A model generated the notes under the pieces. The model saw only the letters and a list, made by a program, of their open reading frames with translations, had not been told where the DNA came from and searched no databases. 53,530 nt of DNA from JAWKHR01 sp041394725. GTDB taxonomy: Bacteria; Acidobacteriota; Vicinamibacteria; Vicinamibacterales; SCN-69-37. Positions 43,329 to 52,420 of this stretch are shown here, piece by piece. A program made the position numbers and the translations under genes. The stretch is from assembly GCA_041394725.1 (NCBI GenBank), contig JAWKHR010000045.1, positions 1 to 53,530 of the forward strand. The letters are read 5' to 3'. Numbering within the stretch: position 1 is the first letter of the stretch; each line of letters opens with the position of its first letter.

Positions 43329-44920
43329 ACGCCATCCGCCTGCTGATCGTGGACGACGACGAGGTCGATCGCCGGGCGCTGGCGCGCGCGATCGCGCGGG
43401 CCGGCATCGCCGCCGAGGTCAGCGAGTCCGACTCGGCGCGCGACGGGCTGGCGCGCATGGCGCGGGGCGAGTGTGACTGCGTGCTCCTCGACTACCGGCT
43501 CCCGGACCTCGACGGCCTCGAGGTGCTCGCCGAGGCGCAGCGGCTCGGCCTGACCGTGCCCATCATCGCGCTCACCGGTCAGGGCGACGAGCGGCTGGCC
43601 GTCAAGCTGATGAAGGCCGGCGCGGCCGACTACCTCGCGAAGCAGGACCTGACACCGGACCGGCTGGAGCGCTGCGTCCGCCACGCGCTCGCCGTCGCCG
43701 ACCTCACGCGCCTCAAGGCGCGCCTGCTCGAGCGGGAGCACCGGGCGCGTCGCGACGCCGAGGCCGAGAACGCCGCCAAGGACCAGTTCCTGGCGACGCT
43801 GTCGCACGAACTGCGCACGCCGCTCAACGTGATCCTGGGCTGGTCGCGGCTCCTGACCGGCGGCGCGCTCGACGACGGTGGCCGCGCGCGCGCCTACGAC
43901 GCGATCGAGCGCAACGCGTCCACGCTCGCCCGCCACATCGACGACCTGCTCGACATCTCGCGCATCGTCACCGGCCACCTGTCGCTCGCCCCGTCGCCCA
44001 CCGAGATCGCGCCGGCGGTCATCGCCGCGCTCGAGTCGCTGCGGCCCGGCGCCCAGGCGAAGTCGATCGAGCTCGGCTTCGCCGAGATCGGCGAACCGCG
44101 GCTGGTGACGGTGGATCCGAACCGCCTGAACCAGATCGTCATGAACCTCGTGTCGAACGCGATCAAGTTCACGCCCGACGGCGGGCGGGTGGACGTGCGG
44201 GTCCGCTTCGCCGGCGACGGCGTCGAGCTCGAGGTCCAGGACACCGGCGCCGGCATTCCCGCGTCGTTCCTCCCGAACCTGTTCTCGCGGTTCCGGCAGG
44301 CCGACCCGAGCGCCTCGCGCCGCCACGGCGGGCTCGGCCTCGGGCTGTCGATCGTCCAGCAGCTCGTGCAGCTGCACGGCGGCACCGTGACGGCCGAGAG
44401 CGAGGGGGAAGGGCGGGGCGCGACGTTCCGGGTGTCGCTGCCGCTCGGCCACGACGCGGCCGTGACCACCCCCGAGCCCGCGCCGCCTTCGGGAAAGCGC
44501 CTGGAGGGGCTGCGCGTGCTGATGGTGGACGACGAACCCGACGCGCGCGAGCTCGTGACGATCCTCCTGCAGCTCGACGGTGCCGAGGTCGTCACCGCGC
44601 CGTCGGCCGAGGGCGCGCGGGTCGCCCTGGCGCGCGAGCACTTCGACGTGATGGTGTCCGACATCTCCATGCCGGGCGAGGACGGCTACTCGCTGCTCAC
44701 CGGCATCCGGGCGGCGGAGGCGGCGCGCGGCCTCGCGCGGCTGCCCGCCGTCGCGCTCACCGCGCTCGCGCGGCAGGCGGACCGGGAACGGGCCACCGAG
44801 GTCGGGTTCGATCGCTACCTGGCGAAGCCCGTGCGGGCCGAGGTGCTCGTGGGCGTCGTCGCGGCGCTCGCGGGCGCGTCGCCGCTGCGGGCCGTGCGAC
44901 GCCAGGCCGGGTCGCGCTGA
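43325..44920 (+). CDS. REC-HisKA-HATPase-REC hybrid kinase
   Basis: 531 aa from a GTG overlapping the previous stop. The N-terminal receiver (about 1-120; VDDDEVDR, VLLDYRLPDLDG, YLAKQDL) replaces a sensor domain, so this kinase is probably controlled by phosphotransfer. HisKA has LSH161ELRTPLNVI, and HATPase_c has NLVSNAIKFTPDGG, DTGAGIP and GGLGLGLSIV. The second receiver (about 395-510) has MVDDEPDARE, SDISMPGEDG and YLAKPVR. Its kinase-receiver part closely resembles that of the 39045-40985 protein (shared RRHGGLGLGLSIV), suggesting duplication. Confidence 0.93.
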   Translation: MNAIRLLIVDDDEVDRRALARAIARAGIAAEVSESDSARDGLARMARGECDCVLLDYRLPDLDGLEVLAEAQRLGLTVPIIALTGQGDERLAVKLMKAGAADYLAKQDLTPDRLERCVRHALAVADLTRLKARLLEREHRARRDAEAENAAKDQFLATLSHELRTPLNVILGWSRLLTGGALDDGGRARAYDAIERNASTLARHIDDLLDISRIVTGHLSLAPSPTEIAPAVIAALESLRPGAQAKSIELGFAEIGEPRLVTVDPNRLNQIVMNLVSNAIKFTPDGGRVDVRVRFAGDGVELEVQDTGAGIPASFLPNLFSRFRQADPSASRRHGGLGLGLSIVQQLVQLHGGTVTAESEGEGRGATFRVSLPLGHDAAVTTPEPAPPSGKRLEGLRVLMVDDEPDARELVTILLQLDGAEVVTAPSAEGARVALAREHFDVMVSDISMPGEDGYSLLTGIRAAEAARGLARLPAVALTALARQADRERATEVGFDRYLAKPVRAEVLVGVVAALAGASPLRAVRRQAGSR

Positions 44921-44956
44921 GCGGCAGGCACCGACCCGGCGCCGGGCGGGCGGGGA

Positions 44957-45342
44957 TCAGCTCTCGACGACCCGGTCGAGGGCGCGGCGGATGGCCGCGA
45001 GCAGGTCCGACGGTTCGCACGGCTTGACGAGGACGTCGTCGAACCCGGCGGCCCGGGCTTCCGCCACGTCGGCGGGCAGCGCGCGGCCCGTCAGCGCGAT
45101 GAGCGGAATCGAGGCCGTTGCCGGGGCCGCCCGCAGCCGGCGCGCCACCTCGAGGCCCGACAGATCCGGCAGCTGCAGATCCAGCACGACCACGTGCGGC
45201 GTTCGCGCCAGGGCGGCGCGGAGCGCGGTCGATCCGTCGGCGGCCGCCGCCACGTCGTAGCCCGACGTCTGCAGGAACAGCGTCCACACCTCGAGTGCGT
45301 CGGGGTAGTCGTCGACGAGCAGCACGTGGGCGGGATCGGGAG

Positions 45343-45346
<4 letters not shown>
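44957..45346 (-). CDS. Single-domain response regulator
   Basis: 129 aa. Receiver only: LLVDDYPDALEVWTLFLQ, VVLDLQLPDLSG with the acceptor Asp, IALTGRA and VLVKPCEPSDLL. It is the last gene of the minus-strand regulator operon, overlapping the NtrC-type gene by 4 bp (ATGA), and convergent to the hybrid kinase. It could be a phosphate sink or an intermediate in the relay. Confidence 0.9.
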
Positions 45347-46704
<1,358 letters not shown>

Positions 46705-46716
46705 GCAGGTACGAGT

Positions 46717-47355
46717 CTATGACGGCCGGGGGAGTTCGATGGTCAGGACCCGGTGGCCGGCGTCGCGGCTCTGCCGGTCGCGCCGGCCGAGGATGAGGTC
46801 CAGGACGCGGGGCCCGATCGGCGGGGAGGCGCCCTCCTCCGCAGTGCCGGCCGGCCAGGTGATGGCCAGCGCGCGCGGGTTCGCGGCCAGGTGCAGCGCG
46901 CAGGCGCCGCCCCGGGGGGCGGCCAGCACGCCCTCGATCAGCGCCACCGCCACGCCGAGCGCGAAGTGCCGGTCCACCGGCAACGCGGGCAGGTCGCCGG
47001 CCGCCGGCACGTGCAGCGCCACGCCGCAGCGGCGCGCCACGGGCCGCGTGACCAGGTCCGCCCACTCGACCGCGGCGCCGAGGCGCGCGAGGTCGGCCGA
47101 GCCGGCGCTCGTCACGAGCGCGTGCAGGCCCGTCAGCTGGTCCGCGGCCGCGTGCAGGTCGCGGTGCATGATGGCGAGGACGCGCGGCGCTTCGACCGGC
47201 ATCGCCTGGCCGGCGGCGCCGTCGTCGTGTCGCAGCACCTCGAGGCCGAGTGCGATGCTGTTGAGCGCCGCGCGGGTGTCGTGGAGCCGCGCGCGGCCGG
47301 ACTGGTCGAGCACCAGGTGCCAGGCCTGGCTCCAGACGTCGAGGGCGTGATGCAC
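46717..47355 (-). CDS. Degenerate histidine-kinase-like / phosphotransfer-type protein
   Basis: 212 aa, 12 bp upstream of the NtrC-type gene. Residues about 20-75 resemble a kinase dimerisation helix with an H-box-like LHDTRAALNSIALGLEVLRHD. The rest looks like a shrunken ATPase domain: there is a possible strand-helix segment (DRHFALGVAVALIEGVLAA) but no recognisable N-box Asn, DxGxG or GxGL motif. That pattern recalls ChpT-type histidine phosphotransferases or inactive kinases. It could feed the receiver encoded next to it. The family is not firmly recognised. Confidence 0.62.
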   Translation of the reverse strand: MHHALDVWSQAWHLVLDQSGRARLHDTRAALNSIALGLEVLRHDDGAAGQAMPVEAPRVLAIMHRDLHAAADQLTGLHALVTSAGSADLARLGAAVEWADLVTRPVARRCGVALHVPAAGDLPALPVDRHFALGVAVALIEGVLAAPRGGACALHLAANPRALAITWPAGTAEEGASPPIGPRVLDLILGRRDRQSRDAGHRVLTIELPRPS

Positions 47356-47516
47356 GTCGTGTGTCCCCGTCTTCCGCTGTGTCTTCCGGTCGGCGCGATG
47401 ATGGCGGCCGGCGCCCCGCTGACGCGCGTCCGGGCCGCCCGCAGCATACCGCGCGGGCCCGTCCGGGGCCGCGTCTCCCCGTCGCGCGCGCCGAGGCGGG
47501 CCGCCGGCGTCGGTCG

Positions 47517-47945
47517 TCAGTGGCCCCGCCCGTGGCTCGTGGCGGCGTCGCCGATCACCGGCACCTCATCCGCGTACTCCTGTGCGTCGTCGCGCAGGTC
47601 CGAGGCCACGCGCTCGGCGCGATCGGCGAGTTCGCGGCCGCGATCCGCGACGGCGGAGGCGGCGTCGCGGCCGCGGTCGGCCATCTGCGAGACCGCGTCG
47701 CGCCCGCGCGCGACGGCGCTGGAGGCGGCGTCTCGTCCGCGATCCGCCAGCGCCGATCCCCGCGCGCGCAACCGGTCGCCCGCGTCGCTCACGCGGTCCA
47801 TCGTCTTGCGGCCGTAGTGGCGAATCTGCTGCCGCGTCTCGGAACCCGAGCGCGGCGCGAAGAGCAGCGCGAGGCCGGCACCGATGGCGGCGCCGGCGAT
47901 GACGCCGGTCGCAAAACCCGAATACGAATGGTCGTCGTAGTACAT
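47517..47945 (-). CDS. YtxH-type membrane-anchored protein with 11-residue helical repeats
   Basis: 142 aa. The YtxH-like N-terminus has one transmembrane helix (residues about 11-30, FATGVIAGAAIGAGLALLFA) and PRSGSETRQQIR. Residues 67-121 are five 11-residue repeats (ADRGRDAASSA, VARGRDAVSQM, ADRGRDAASAV, ADRGRELADRA, ERVASDLRDDA) typical of LEA/apolipoprotein-like amphipathic helices. Related stress proteins protect membranes or proteins during drying or heat. It lies 25 bp downstream of the 99-aa gene, in the same sigma-54-type transcription unit. Confidence 0.83.
   Translation of the reverse strand: MYYDDHSYSGFATGVIAGAAIGAGLALLFAPRSGSETRQQIRHYGRKTMDRVSDAGDRLRARGSALADRGRDAASSAVARGRDAVSQMADRGRDAASAVADRGRELADRAERVASDLRDDAQEYADEVPVIGDAATSHGRGH
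47583..47747 (-). repeat. Five 33-bp coding repeats (11-residue units)
   Basis: In-frame 33-bp units encode A/V-D/A-R-G-R-D/E-A/L blocks within the YtxH-type gene. Confidence 0.65.
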
Positions 47946-47970
47946 GTGTCCCTCCCGTGATGGTGATGAA

Positions 47971-48270
47971 TCAGGATGCGCGAGCCGCGCTCGCGCGGGC
48001 CGGCGGCGGGCCGCCCCGCTCGCGGCGGGCGTCTTCCGCAGGCGCGCCGGCGGGCCCCACGGCCGAGGCCATCGCGGCGATCAGCCCCGCGGTGCGACCG
48101 ACGGCGGTGACGAGGCGCGCGGTCTCCTGCTCGCCGTCCTGCAGCCAGCGCTCCCAGCGATGCAGCTGGCGCCGGCCGCGCGGCGTGAAACAGAAGAAGA
48201 GCACGGCACCGGCCGCGGCCAGCGCGACGGCCGCATCCGCGAGTGGCCGTGCCGAGTCGTACGCGTCCAT
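47971..48270 (-). CDS. 99-aa small membrane-associated protein
   Basis: 99 aa with GGGAGG 4 bp before the ATG. One transmembrane helix (residues about 9-31, LADAAVALAAAGAVLFFCFT) is followed by an amphipathic basic/acidic helix (RGRRQLHRWERWLQDGEQET). A second hydrophobic stretch (LIAAMASAV) and an Ala/Pro/Arg-rich tail complete it. I recognise no family. It is the first gene after a perfect sigma-54 promoter and is followed by the YtxH-type gene. Confidence 0.72.
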   Translation of the reverse strand: MDAYDSARPLADAAVALAAAGAVLFFCFTPRGRRQLHRWERWLQDGEQETARLVTAVGRTAGLIAAMASAVGPAGAPAEDARRERGGPPPARASAARAS

Positions 48271-48291
48271 GCCACCTCCCGCGCAGGAAAG

Positions 48292-48307
48292 AGCAAGCGG
48301 TGTGCCA
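48292..48307 (-). promoter_or_regulatory. Sigma-54 promoter (TGGCAC-N5-TTGCT), full match
   Basis: Read on the minus strand; identical in both boxes to the promoter at 38014-38029. The start would be near 48281, leaving only about 11 nt before the ATG, with the ribosome-binding site at the mRNA 5' end. Confidence 0.72.
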
Positions 48308-48357
48308 CCCGGAAACTCAAGCGGATCGGGCCCGTACGGGCAGAAAGGAGACCGGTC

Positions 48358-48376
48358 GTGTGGATTCCACCGTGTG
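48358..48376 (+). promoter_or_regulatory. Putative enhancer: GTGTGGATTC-N2-CCGTGTG
   Basis: Second copy of the element at 37915. It is 51 bp upstream of the minus-strand -24 box, with GTGTG repeats again 14 bp apart. Confidence 0.5.
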
Positions 48377-48395
48377 ATTCCTGCGCGGGCTCGAT

Positions 48396-48415
48396 AGGAT
48401 CCTGGTCAGGATCCT
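48396..48415 (+). promoter_or_regulatory. 20-bp inverted repeat before the DUF3891 gene
   Basis: AGGATCCTG-GT-CAGGATCCT, perfect 9-bp arms, ending 13 bp before the ATG at 48429. Possible operator or leader hairpin; TAGGAT (48395-48400) within it could be a -10. Confidence 0.45.
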
Positions 48416-48428
48416 CGACGAGGCGCTC

Positions 48429-49136
48429 ATGATTGTTCGCGACGACGGCTCGACGGCGGTGCTCATCACGCAACCGGACCACGCGGCGCTCGCGGCCCGC
48501 CTCATGTCGGCGTGGCGACTCGGCGGGCTGATCGACCATCCGAGACGCGCGGCGATCCTCCGCGCCGTCGAGGAGCACGATCACGGCTGGCGCGACCTCG
48601 ACGTCGCGCCCATCGTGGACGAGGCGGGCCGGCTGCTGGACTTCGTGTCCGCACCCGTCGATCTTCGCCAGGGCGTCTGGTACCGCGGCGTGGATCGGCT
48701 GGCCGCGACGCCGTGGGTCGCCGCGCTCGTCGCCCGGCACGCGCTGGAGATCTACGATCGGTTTCGCGGCGACCCGGCGTGGACCCCGTTCTTCGCGGCG
48801 ATGCGGGAACGGTGCGACCGGCATCGAGCGGACGCGGGCGGCTCGACCCCGGACCTGGATGCCGACTACGAGTTCGTGCGGATTGGCGACCTGCTCTCGC
48901 TGACCTTCTGCGCGAACTGGCCCGGCGAGCAGCGCGGCGCCGTGCGGATCGCTCGCGACGATGCGACCGTGCTCGTCTCGCCGGATCCGTTCGGCGGCCT
49001 GGTGGTGCCGTTCGAGGTGCCGGCCCGGGAGATGCCGGCGGGGCCGTTCGCCTCGGCGGCCGCCGCGGCGGAGGCGTGGAGCATGGCGCGGCGCGTGACG
49101 CTCACGGGCACGGCCCGCGGCGCCGCGCCGGCCTGA
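48429..49136 (+). CDS. DUF3891-family protein
   Basis: 235 aa, cytoplasmic. DUF3891 features: VLITQPDHAALAARLMSAW near the start, VEEHDHGWRDLD, then LLSLTFCANWPGEQRG. The His/Asp/Glu pattern (QPDH, EEHDHGW, RHALEIYDRF) suggests a metal-dependent helical fold similar to HD-type hydrolases, but no activity is established. It is divergent from the sigma-54-controlled 99-aa gene, and its stop is 6 bp from the convergent decarboxylase gene. Confidence 0.85.
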   Translation: MIVRDDGSTAVLITQPDHAALAARLMSAWRLGGLIDHPRRAAILRAVEEHDHGWRDLDVAPIVDEAGRLLDFVSAPVDLRQGVWYRGVDRLAATPWVAALVARHALEIYDRFRGDPAWTPFFAAMRERCDRHRADAGGSTPDLDADYEFVRIGDLLSLTFCANWPGEQRGAVRIARDDATVLVSPDPFGGLVVPFEVPAREMPAGPFASAAAAAEAWSMARRVTLTGTARGAAPA

Positions 49137-49142
49137 GGCCGA

Positions 49143-50633
49143 TCAGGCCGTGGCGGCCCGGAGCGCGGCGCCGGTCCGCACCACGATCCCGGGGATGGCC
49201 TCGACGTCGGCGTGCGACGTGTGGAAATTCACGATGCACGCGCGCAGCGCGTAGCGGTCCCGGATCACCGCGTTCGACACGAACACCTCGCCCGCCCGCT
49301 GCAGCCGGTCCAGCAGCGCCTCGTTCAGCGCGTTCAGCGCGCGCTCGCCCTCCGGCGTGCCGACGCCCGCCCGCAGGTCGGGCGGCACGTAGCGGAACGT
49401 CGTGATGCTGAGCGCCTGCGTGAGCAGGTCGAGATCGGGATGCGCCTCGACGACGCCGGCGAGCGCGCGGGCCAGCAGGATGTCGTCGGTGATCATCCGG
49501 CGGTAGCCGGCGGCGCCGGCCTGCCGCAGCGCGAGCCAGACCTTCAGCGCGCGGAACCCGCGCGAGTTCTGGGGCCCGAAGTCCACGTAGTTCGTGGCGC
49601 GCTCCTCGAAGTGGTAGTAGGGCGGGTGGTACGAGAACGCCGCGCGCAGGTGTTCCGGGTCCCGGACGAGCGCGCACCCGGCCTCGAGCGGCGCGTACAG
49701 CCACTTGTGCGGGTCGATCGCGACCGAGTCGGCGCCCGCCAGGGCCCGCAGGTCGTCGGGCGCCTCGGTCGAGGCGGCCGCGAAGCCGCCGTAGGCGCCG
49801 TCCACGTGGAACCACAGGCCTCGCGCGTGGCACAGCGCGCCGATCGCGGGCAGCGGGTCCACCGCGCCCGTGCTCACCGACCCGGCCGTGCCCACCACGA
49901 GGAACGGCACGAGGCCGTCGGCCAGGTCCAGGTCGATGCGGCGCTCGAGGGCCGAGACGTCCATCCGCAGGTCGGCGTCGGTCGGGATCCAGCGGATGGA
50001 CGACGTGCCGAGGCCGGAGAGATCGGCGGCCTTCTGGATCCACGTGTGCGTCTCGGCCGACGCGTACGCCACCAGCCGGCGGCCGTCCGCCGCCGCGCCC
50101 GCCTCGCGCACGTTCCACGGCGCGCGGGCCGCGCGCGCCGCGAGGAAGCCCACGAAGTTCGCCATGTTCCCGCCGCTCACCAGCAGCCCGCCCGCCGCGA
50201 CCGGGTAGCCGATGAGCTCGGCGATCCAGCGCACCGTCTGCGCCTCGATCTCCGTGGCCGCCGGCGAGAGCATCCACCCGCCGACGTTCGGGTTCGCCGC
50301 CGAGGCAATCAGCTCGCCCAGGACGCCGATCGGCGCGGGCGGCGCCGTGATGTAGCCCATGAACTTCGGATGCGCGTTGAAGAGCGAGTGGTCGAACAGG
50401 CCGGACGCGGTGTCGCGGAGCAGCGCCGCCGCGTCGGTGCCCTGCTCGGGCAGCGGGGCATCGAGGCCCAGCGCCTGCCGGACCGCCGACGGCGACTCGT
50501 CGTGCGTGATCGGCCGCGACGGGATCGACGCGACGAGGTCGGCCAGCTGGTCGATCAGCGCGTGCCCCAGCGCGCGGAACGTCGGCGCGTCCATCGCGAG
50601 CGGGGCGAAGCGGGGAGCACGGGTGTCGGACAT
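49143..50633 (-). CDS. Group II PLP-dependent amino-acid decarboxylase
   Basis: 496 aa from the ATG at 50633 after a GAGG ribosome-binding site; a start at 50684 would overlap the upstream gene. Family motifs: FNAHPKFMGYI, SPAATEIEAQTVRWIAELIGYP, GGNMANFVG, the PLP ring and Asp region WFHVDGAYGGFAA, and SVAIDPHK310WLYAPLEAG with the Schiff-base lysine. The family covers aromatic-amino-acid, glutamate and diaminobutyrate decarboxylases; the TNYVDFGPQNSRGFRALKVW segment is closest to aromatic-L-amino-acid types. The exact substrate cannot be decided. Last gene of a four-gene minus-strand run. Confidence 0.92.
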   Translation of the reverse strand: MSDTRAPRFAPLAMDAPTFRALGHALIDQLADLVASIPSRPITHDESPSAVRQALGLDAPLPEQGTDAAALLRDTASGLFDHSLFNAHPKFMGYITAPPAPIGVLGELIASAANPNVGGWMLSPAATEIEAQTVRWIAELIGYPVAAGGLLVSGGNMANFVGFLAARAARAPWNVREAGAAADGRRLVAYASAETHTWIQKAADLSGLGTSSIRWIPTDADLRMDVSALERRIDLDLADGLVPFLVVGTAGSVSTGAVDPLPAIGALCHARGLWFHVDGAYGGFAAASTEAPDDLRALAGADSVAIDPHKWLYAPLEAGCALVRDPEHLRAAFSYHPPYYHFEERATNYVDFGPQNSRGFRALKVWLALRQAGAAGYRRMITDDILLARALAGVVEAHPDLDLLTQALSITTFRYVPPDLRAGVGTPEGERALNALNEALLDRLQRAGEVFVSNAVIRDRYALRACIVNFHTSHADVEAIPGIVVRTGAALRAATA

Positions 50634-50649
50634 CGGGTTTCCTCGGCGA

Positions 50650-51477
50650 TCAGGCCCGCAGGCCCTCGAACAGGTCGGTCTCACGGCGGCGGCCGCCGTT
50701 CACCAGGCTGAACGCCCGGTAGAAGGACTGCCAGCCCCAGAGCGCCTCGTGGCTGGCAGGGGAGAGGTGCCCGAGGCGCTCGTACGCGGTCACCTGCGAC
50801 TCGTGGCACGAGACCGCGCGCCACACCGTCTCCCAGTGCGCCCGCGTGTCCACGACCGTCGTGATCGCCCAGTCGGGCCACGGCGTCGCCTGCCGATCCA
50901 CGCCGTCCACGGTGGAGATGAGCGCCCGGAAGGCTTCCTGGAAGGCCGTCCAGACGGGCCCGGGCCACGCGATGTAGTACAGCTTCGACACGCGGTGCGG
51001 CGCGCCGCCCGGATCCTCGTCGCGCGCGGCCGGGCCCGCGGCCGCGACGATGGCCGCGGTGGTGAACTGCGAGATCGCGATGTGGTCCGGATGGCCGTAG
51101 GCTCCGTCGGGGGCGAAGGTGATCACGACGTGCGGGCGGAGGCGGCGCACTTCCCGCGCGATCGCCGCGACCGCGGCCGGCGGGTCCGCCTGGTCGAGCG
51201 CCTGGTCTTCGTAGTCGAGCAGGACGACCTCGCGGACTCCCAGCGCCGCGGCGGCCGCGCGCAGTTCGATCTCGCGCCGGGCCGCGAGCGCGGCGCGCCC
51301 GGGATGCGCCGGGTCGTCCTGCCGGATGCCGCGGTAGCGACCGGCCTGGCCGCGCGTCGCCGTGACGAGCGCGGTCTCGACGCCCTCGGCCGCGTACTTC
51401 GCGAGGGTGCCACCGCACCCGAGCGACTCGTCGTCGGGGTGGGCGAGCACGGCCAGCAGGCGCAGCGGATCGACCAT
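50650..51477 (-). CDS. PIG-L family deacetylase
   Basis: 275 aa. The zinc-site motif LAVLAHPDDESLGCGGTLA (HPDDE) and the third ligand in YGHPDHIAIS are intact, with ALVTATRGQAGRYRG typical of the family. PIG-L enzymes remove acetyl groups from N-acetylglucosaminyl conjugates (GlcNAc-PI, mycothiol or bacillithiol precursors) or other amides. The length and C-terminal region (SCHESQVTAYERL) fit the BshB/MshB-like branch, but the substrate is open. The bacilliredoxin-like gene elsewhere in the window makes bacillithiol synthesis one possibility. GATAAT lies 6 bp before the ATG. Confidence 0.9.
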   Translation of the reverse strand: MVDPLRLLAVLAHPDDESLGCGGTLAKYAAEGVETALVTATRGQAGRYRGIRQDDPAHPGRAALAARREIELRAAAAALGVREVVLLDYEDQALDQADPPAAVAAIAREVRRLRPHVVITFAPDGAYGHPDHIAISQFTTAAIVAAAGPAARDEDPGGAPHRVSKLYYIAWPGPVWTAFQEAFRALISTVDGVDRQATPWPDWAITTVVDTRAHWETVWRAVSCHESQVTAYERLGHLSPASHEALWGWQSFYRAFSLVNGGRRRETDLFEGLRA

Positions 51478-51484
51478 CCCGTGA

Positions 51485-52420
51485 TTATCGCATCGGCACG
51501 AGCGCCGCCGCGTCGCGGGCGCCGACGTCGCGCGCCGCCGCGATCAGCCCGGCGCGCCGCGCCGCCTCACCGATGACGCGCGCGGCGGTCCAGCCCGCGC
51601 CGCGCAGGTCGCGCACGCCGGTGGCGCCGTCCGACTTGCTCAGTTTCCGGGTCGGCGTCCGCATGAGCAGATCGTGATGCGCGAAGGTGGCGGGCGTCGT
51701 CCGGCCGAGCCGGGCCGCGATCCGGATCTGCCGGCCCGTCGAGGCCAGCAGGTCCCGGCCGCGCACGACGTGCGTGATGCCCTGGCGCCAGTCGTCCACG
51801 CTCGCGACGAACTGGTACGTCCAGTTGCCGAGCCGGTCGCGGATCAGCAGGTCGCCGCACTGCGCCGCCGGTTCCTGCCACTGGGGGCCGCACCAGCGGT
51901 CCTCGAAGGCCACCGTCCCCGGCGCCATCCGCAGGCGCCAGCCGGCGCCCGGCGTGTCGAGCGGCAACCCGCGCTCCCGGCACGTCCCGGGGTAGGGACG
52001 CTCGGTGCCCGTCTCGGCGGCCGTCGCCTGCGCGCGCGCCAGGTCCTGGCGGGAACACGTGCAGGCGTAGACGAGGCCCTCGCCCGCCAGCGCCGTCATG
52101 GCCGCCTCGTAGACCGCGCTGCGATCGCGCTGCCGCGACTCGCACCGGCCCGCGCGGAACGCGTCGGTGGGATAGCGGTCGGGCACGAAACCCAGCCAGT
52201 CGAGATCGTCGAGCAGCGCCGTCTCGTACTTCGCGCGGCAGCGCTCGGCGTCGTGGTCCTCGATCCGCAGCAGCACCTCGCCGCCCTCGCGGCCGGCGAG
52301 GCCCCAGACGTGGATCGCGTTGACCACGTGTCCGAGGTGCAGGTACCCGGTGGGGGCCGGCGCGAAGCGGGTGCGGAACGCTGGCGTCGTCATCGGAGGA
52401 GGCGTGGCGTGATCGGGCAT
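51485..52420 (-). CDS. gluQ: Glutamyl-Q tRNA(Asp) synthetase
   Basis: 311 aa, the length of the truncated GluRS paralogue lacking an anticodon-binding domain. Class I signatures are RFAPAPTGYLHLGH (HIGH-type) and MRTPTRKLSKSDG (KMSKS-type). The zinc cluster typical of GluQRS is present: CTCSRQD followed by YPGTCRERGL. The enzyme attaches glutamate to the queuosine base of tRNA-Asp. The start abuts the ligD-type stop without a gap; ATG 52393 is an alternative. Confidence 0.94.
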   Translation of the reverse strand: MPDHATPPPMTTPAFRTRFAPAPTGYLHLGHVVNAIHVWGLAGREGGEVLLRIEDHDAERCRAKYETALLDDLDWLGFVPDRYPTDAFRAGRCESRQRDRSAVYEAAMTALAGEGLVYACTCSRQDLARAQATAAETGTERPYPGTCRERGLPLDTPGAGWRLRMAPGTVAFEDRWCGPQWQEPAAQCGDLLIRDRLGNWTYQFVASVDDWRQGITHVVRGRDLLASTGRQIRIAARLGRTTPATFAHHDLLMRTPTRKLSKSDGATGVRDLRGAGWTAARVIGEAARRAGLIAAARDVGARDAAALVPMR

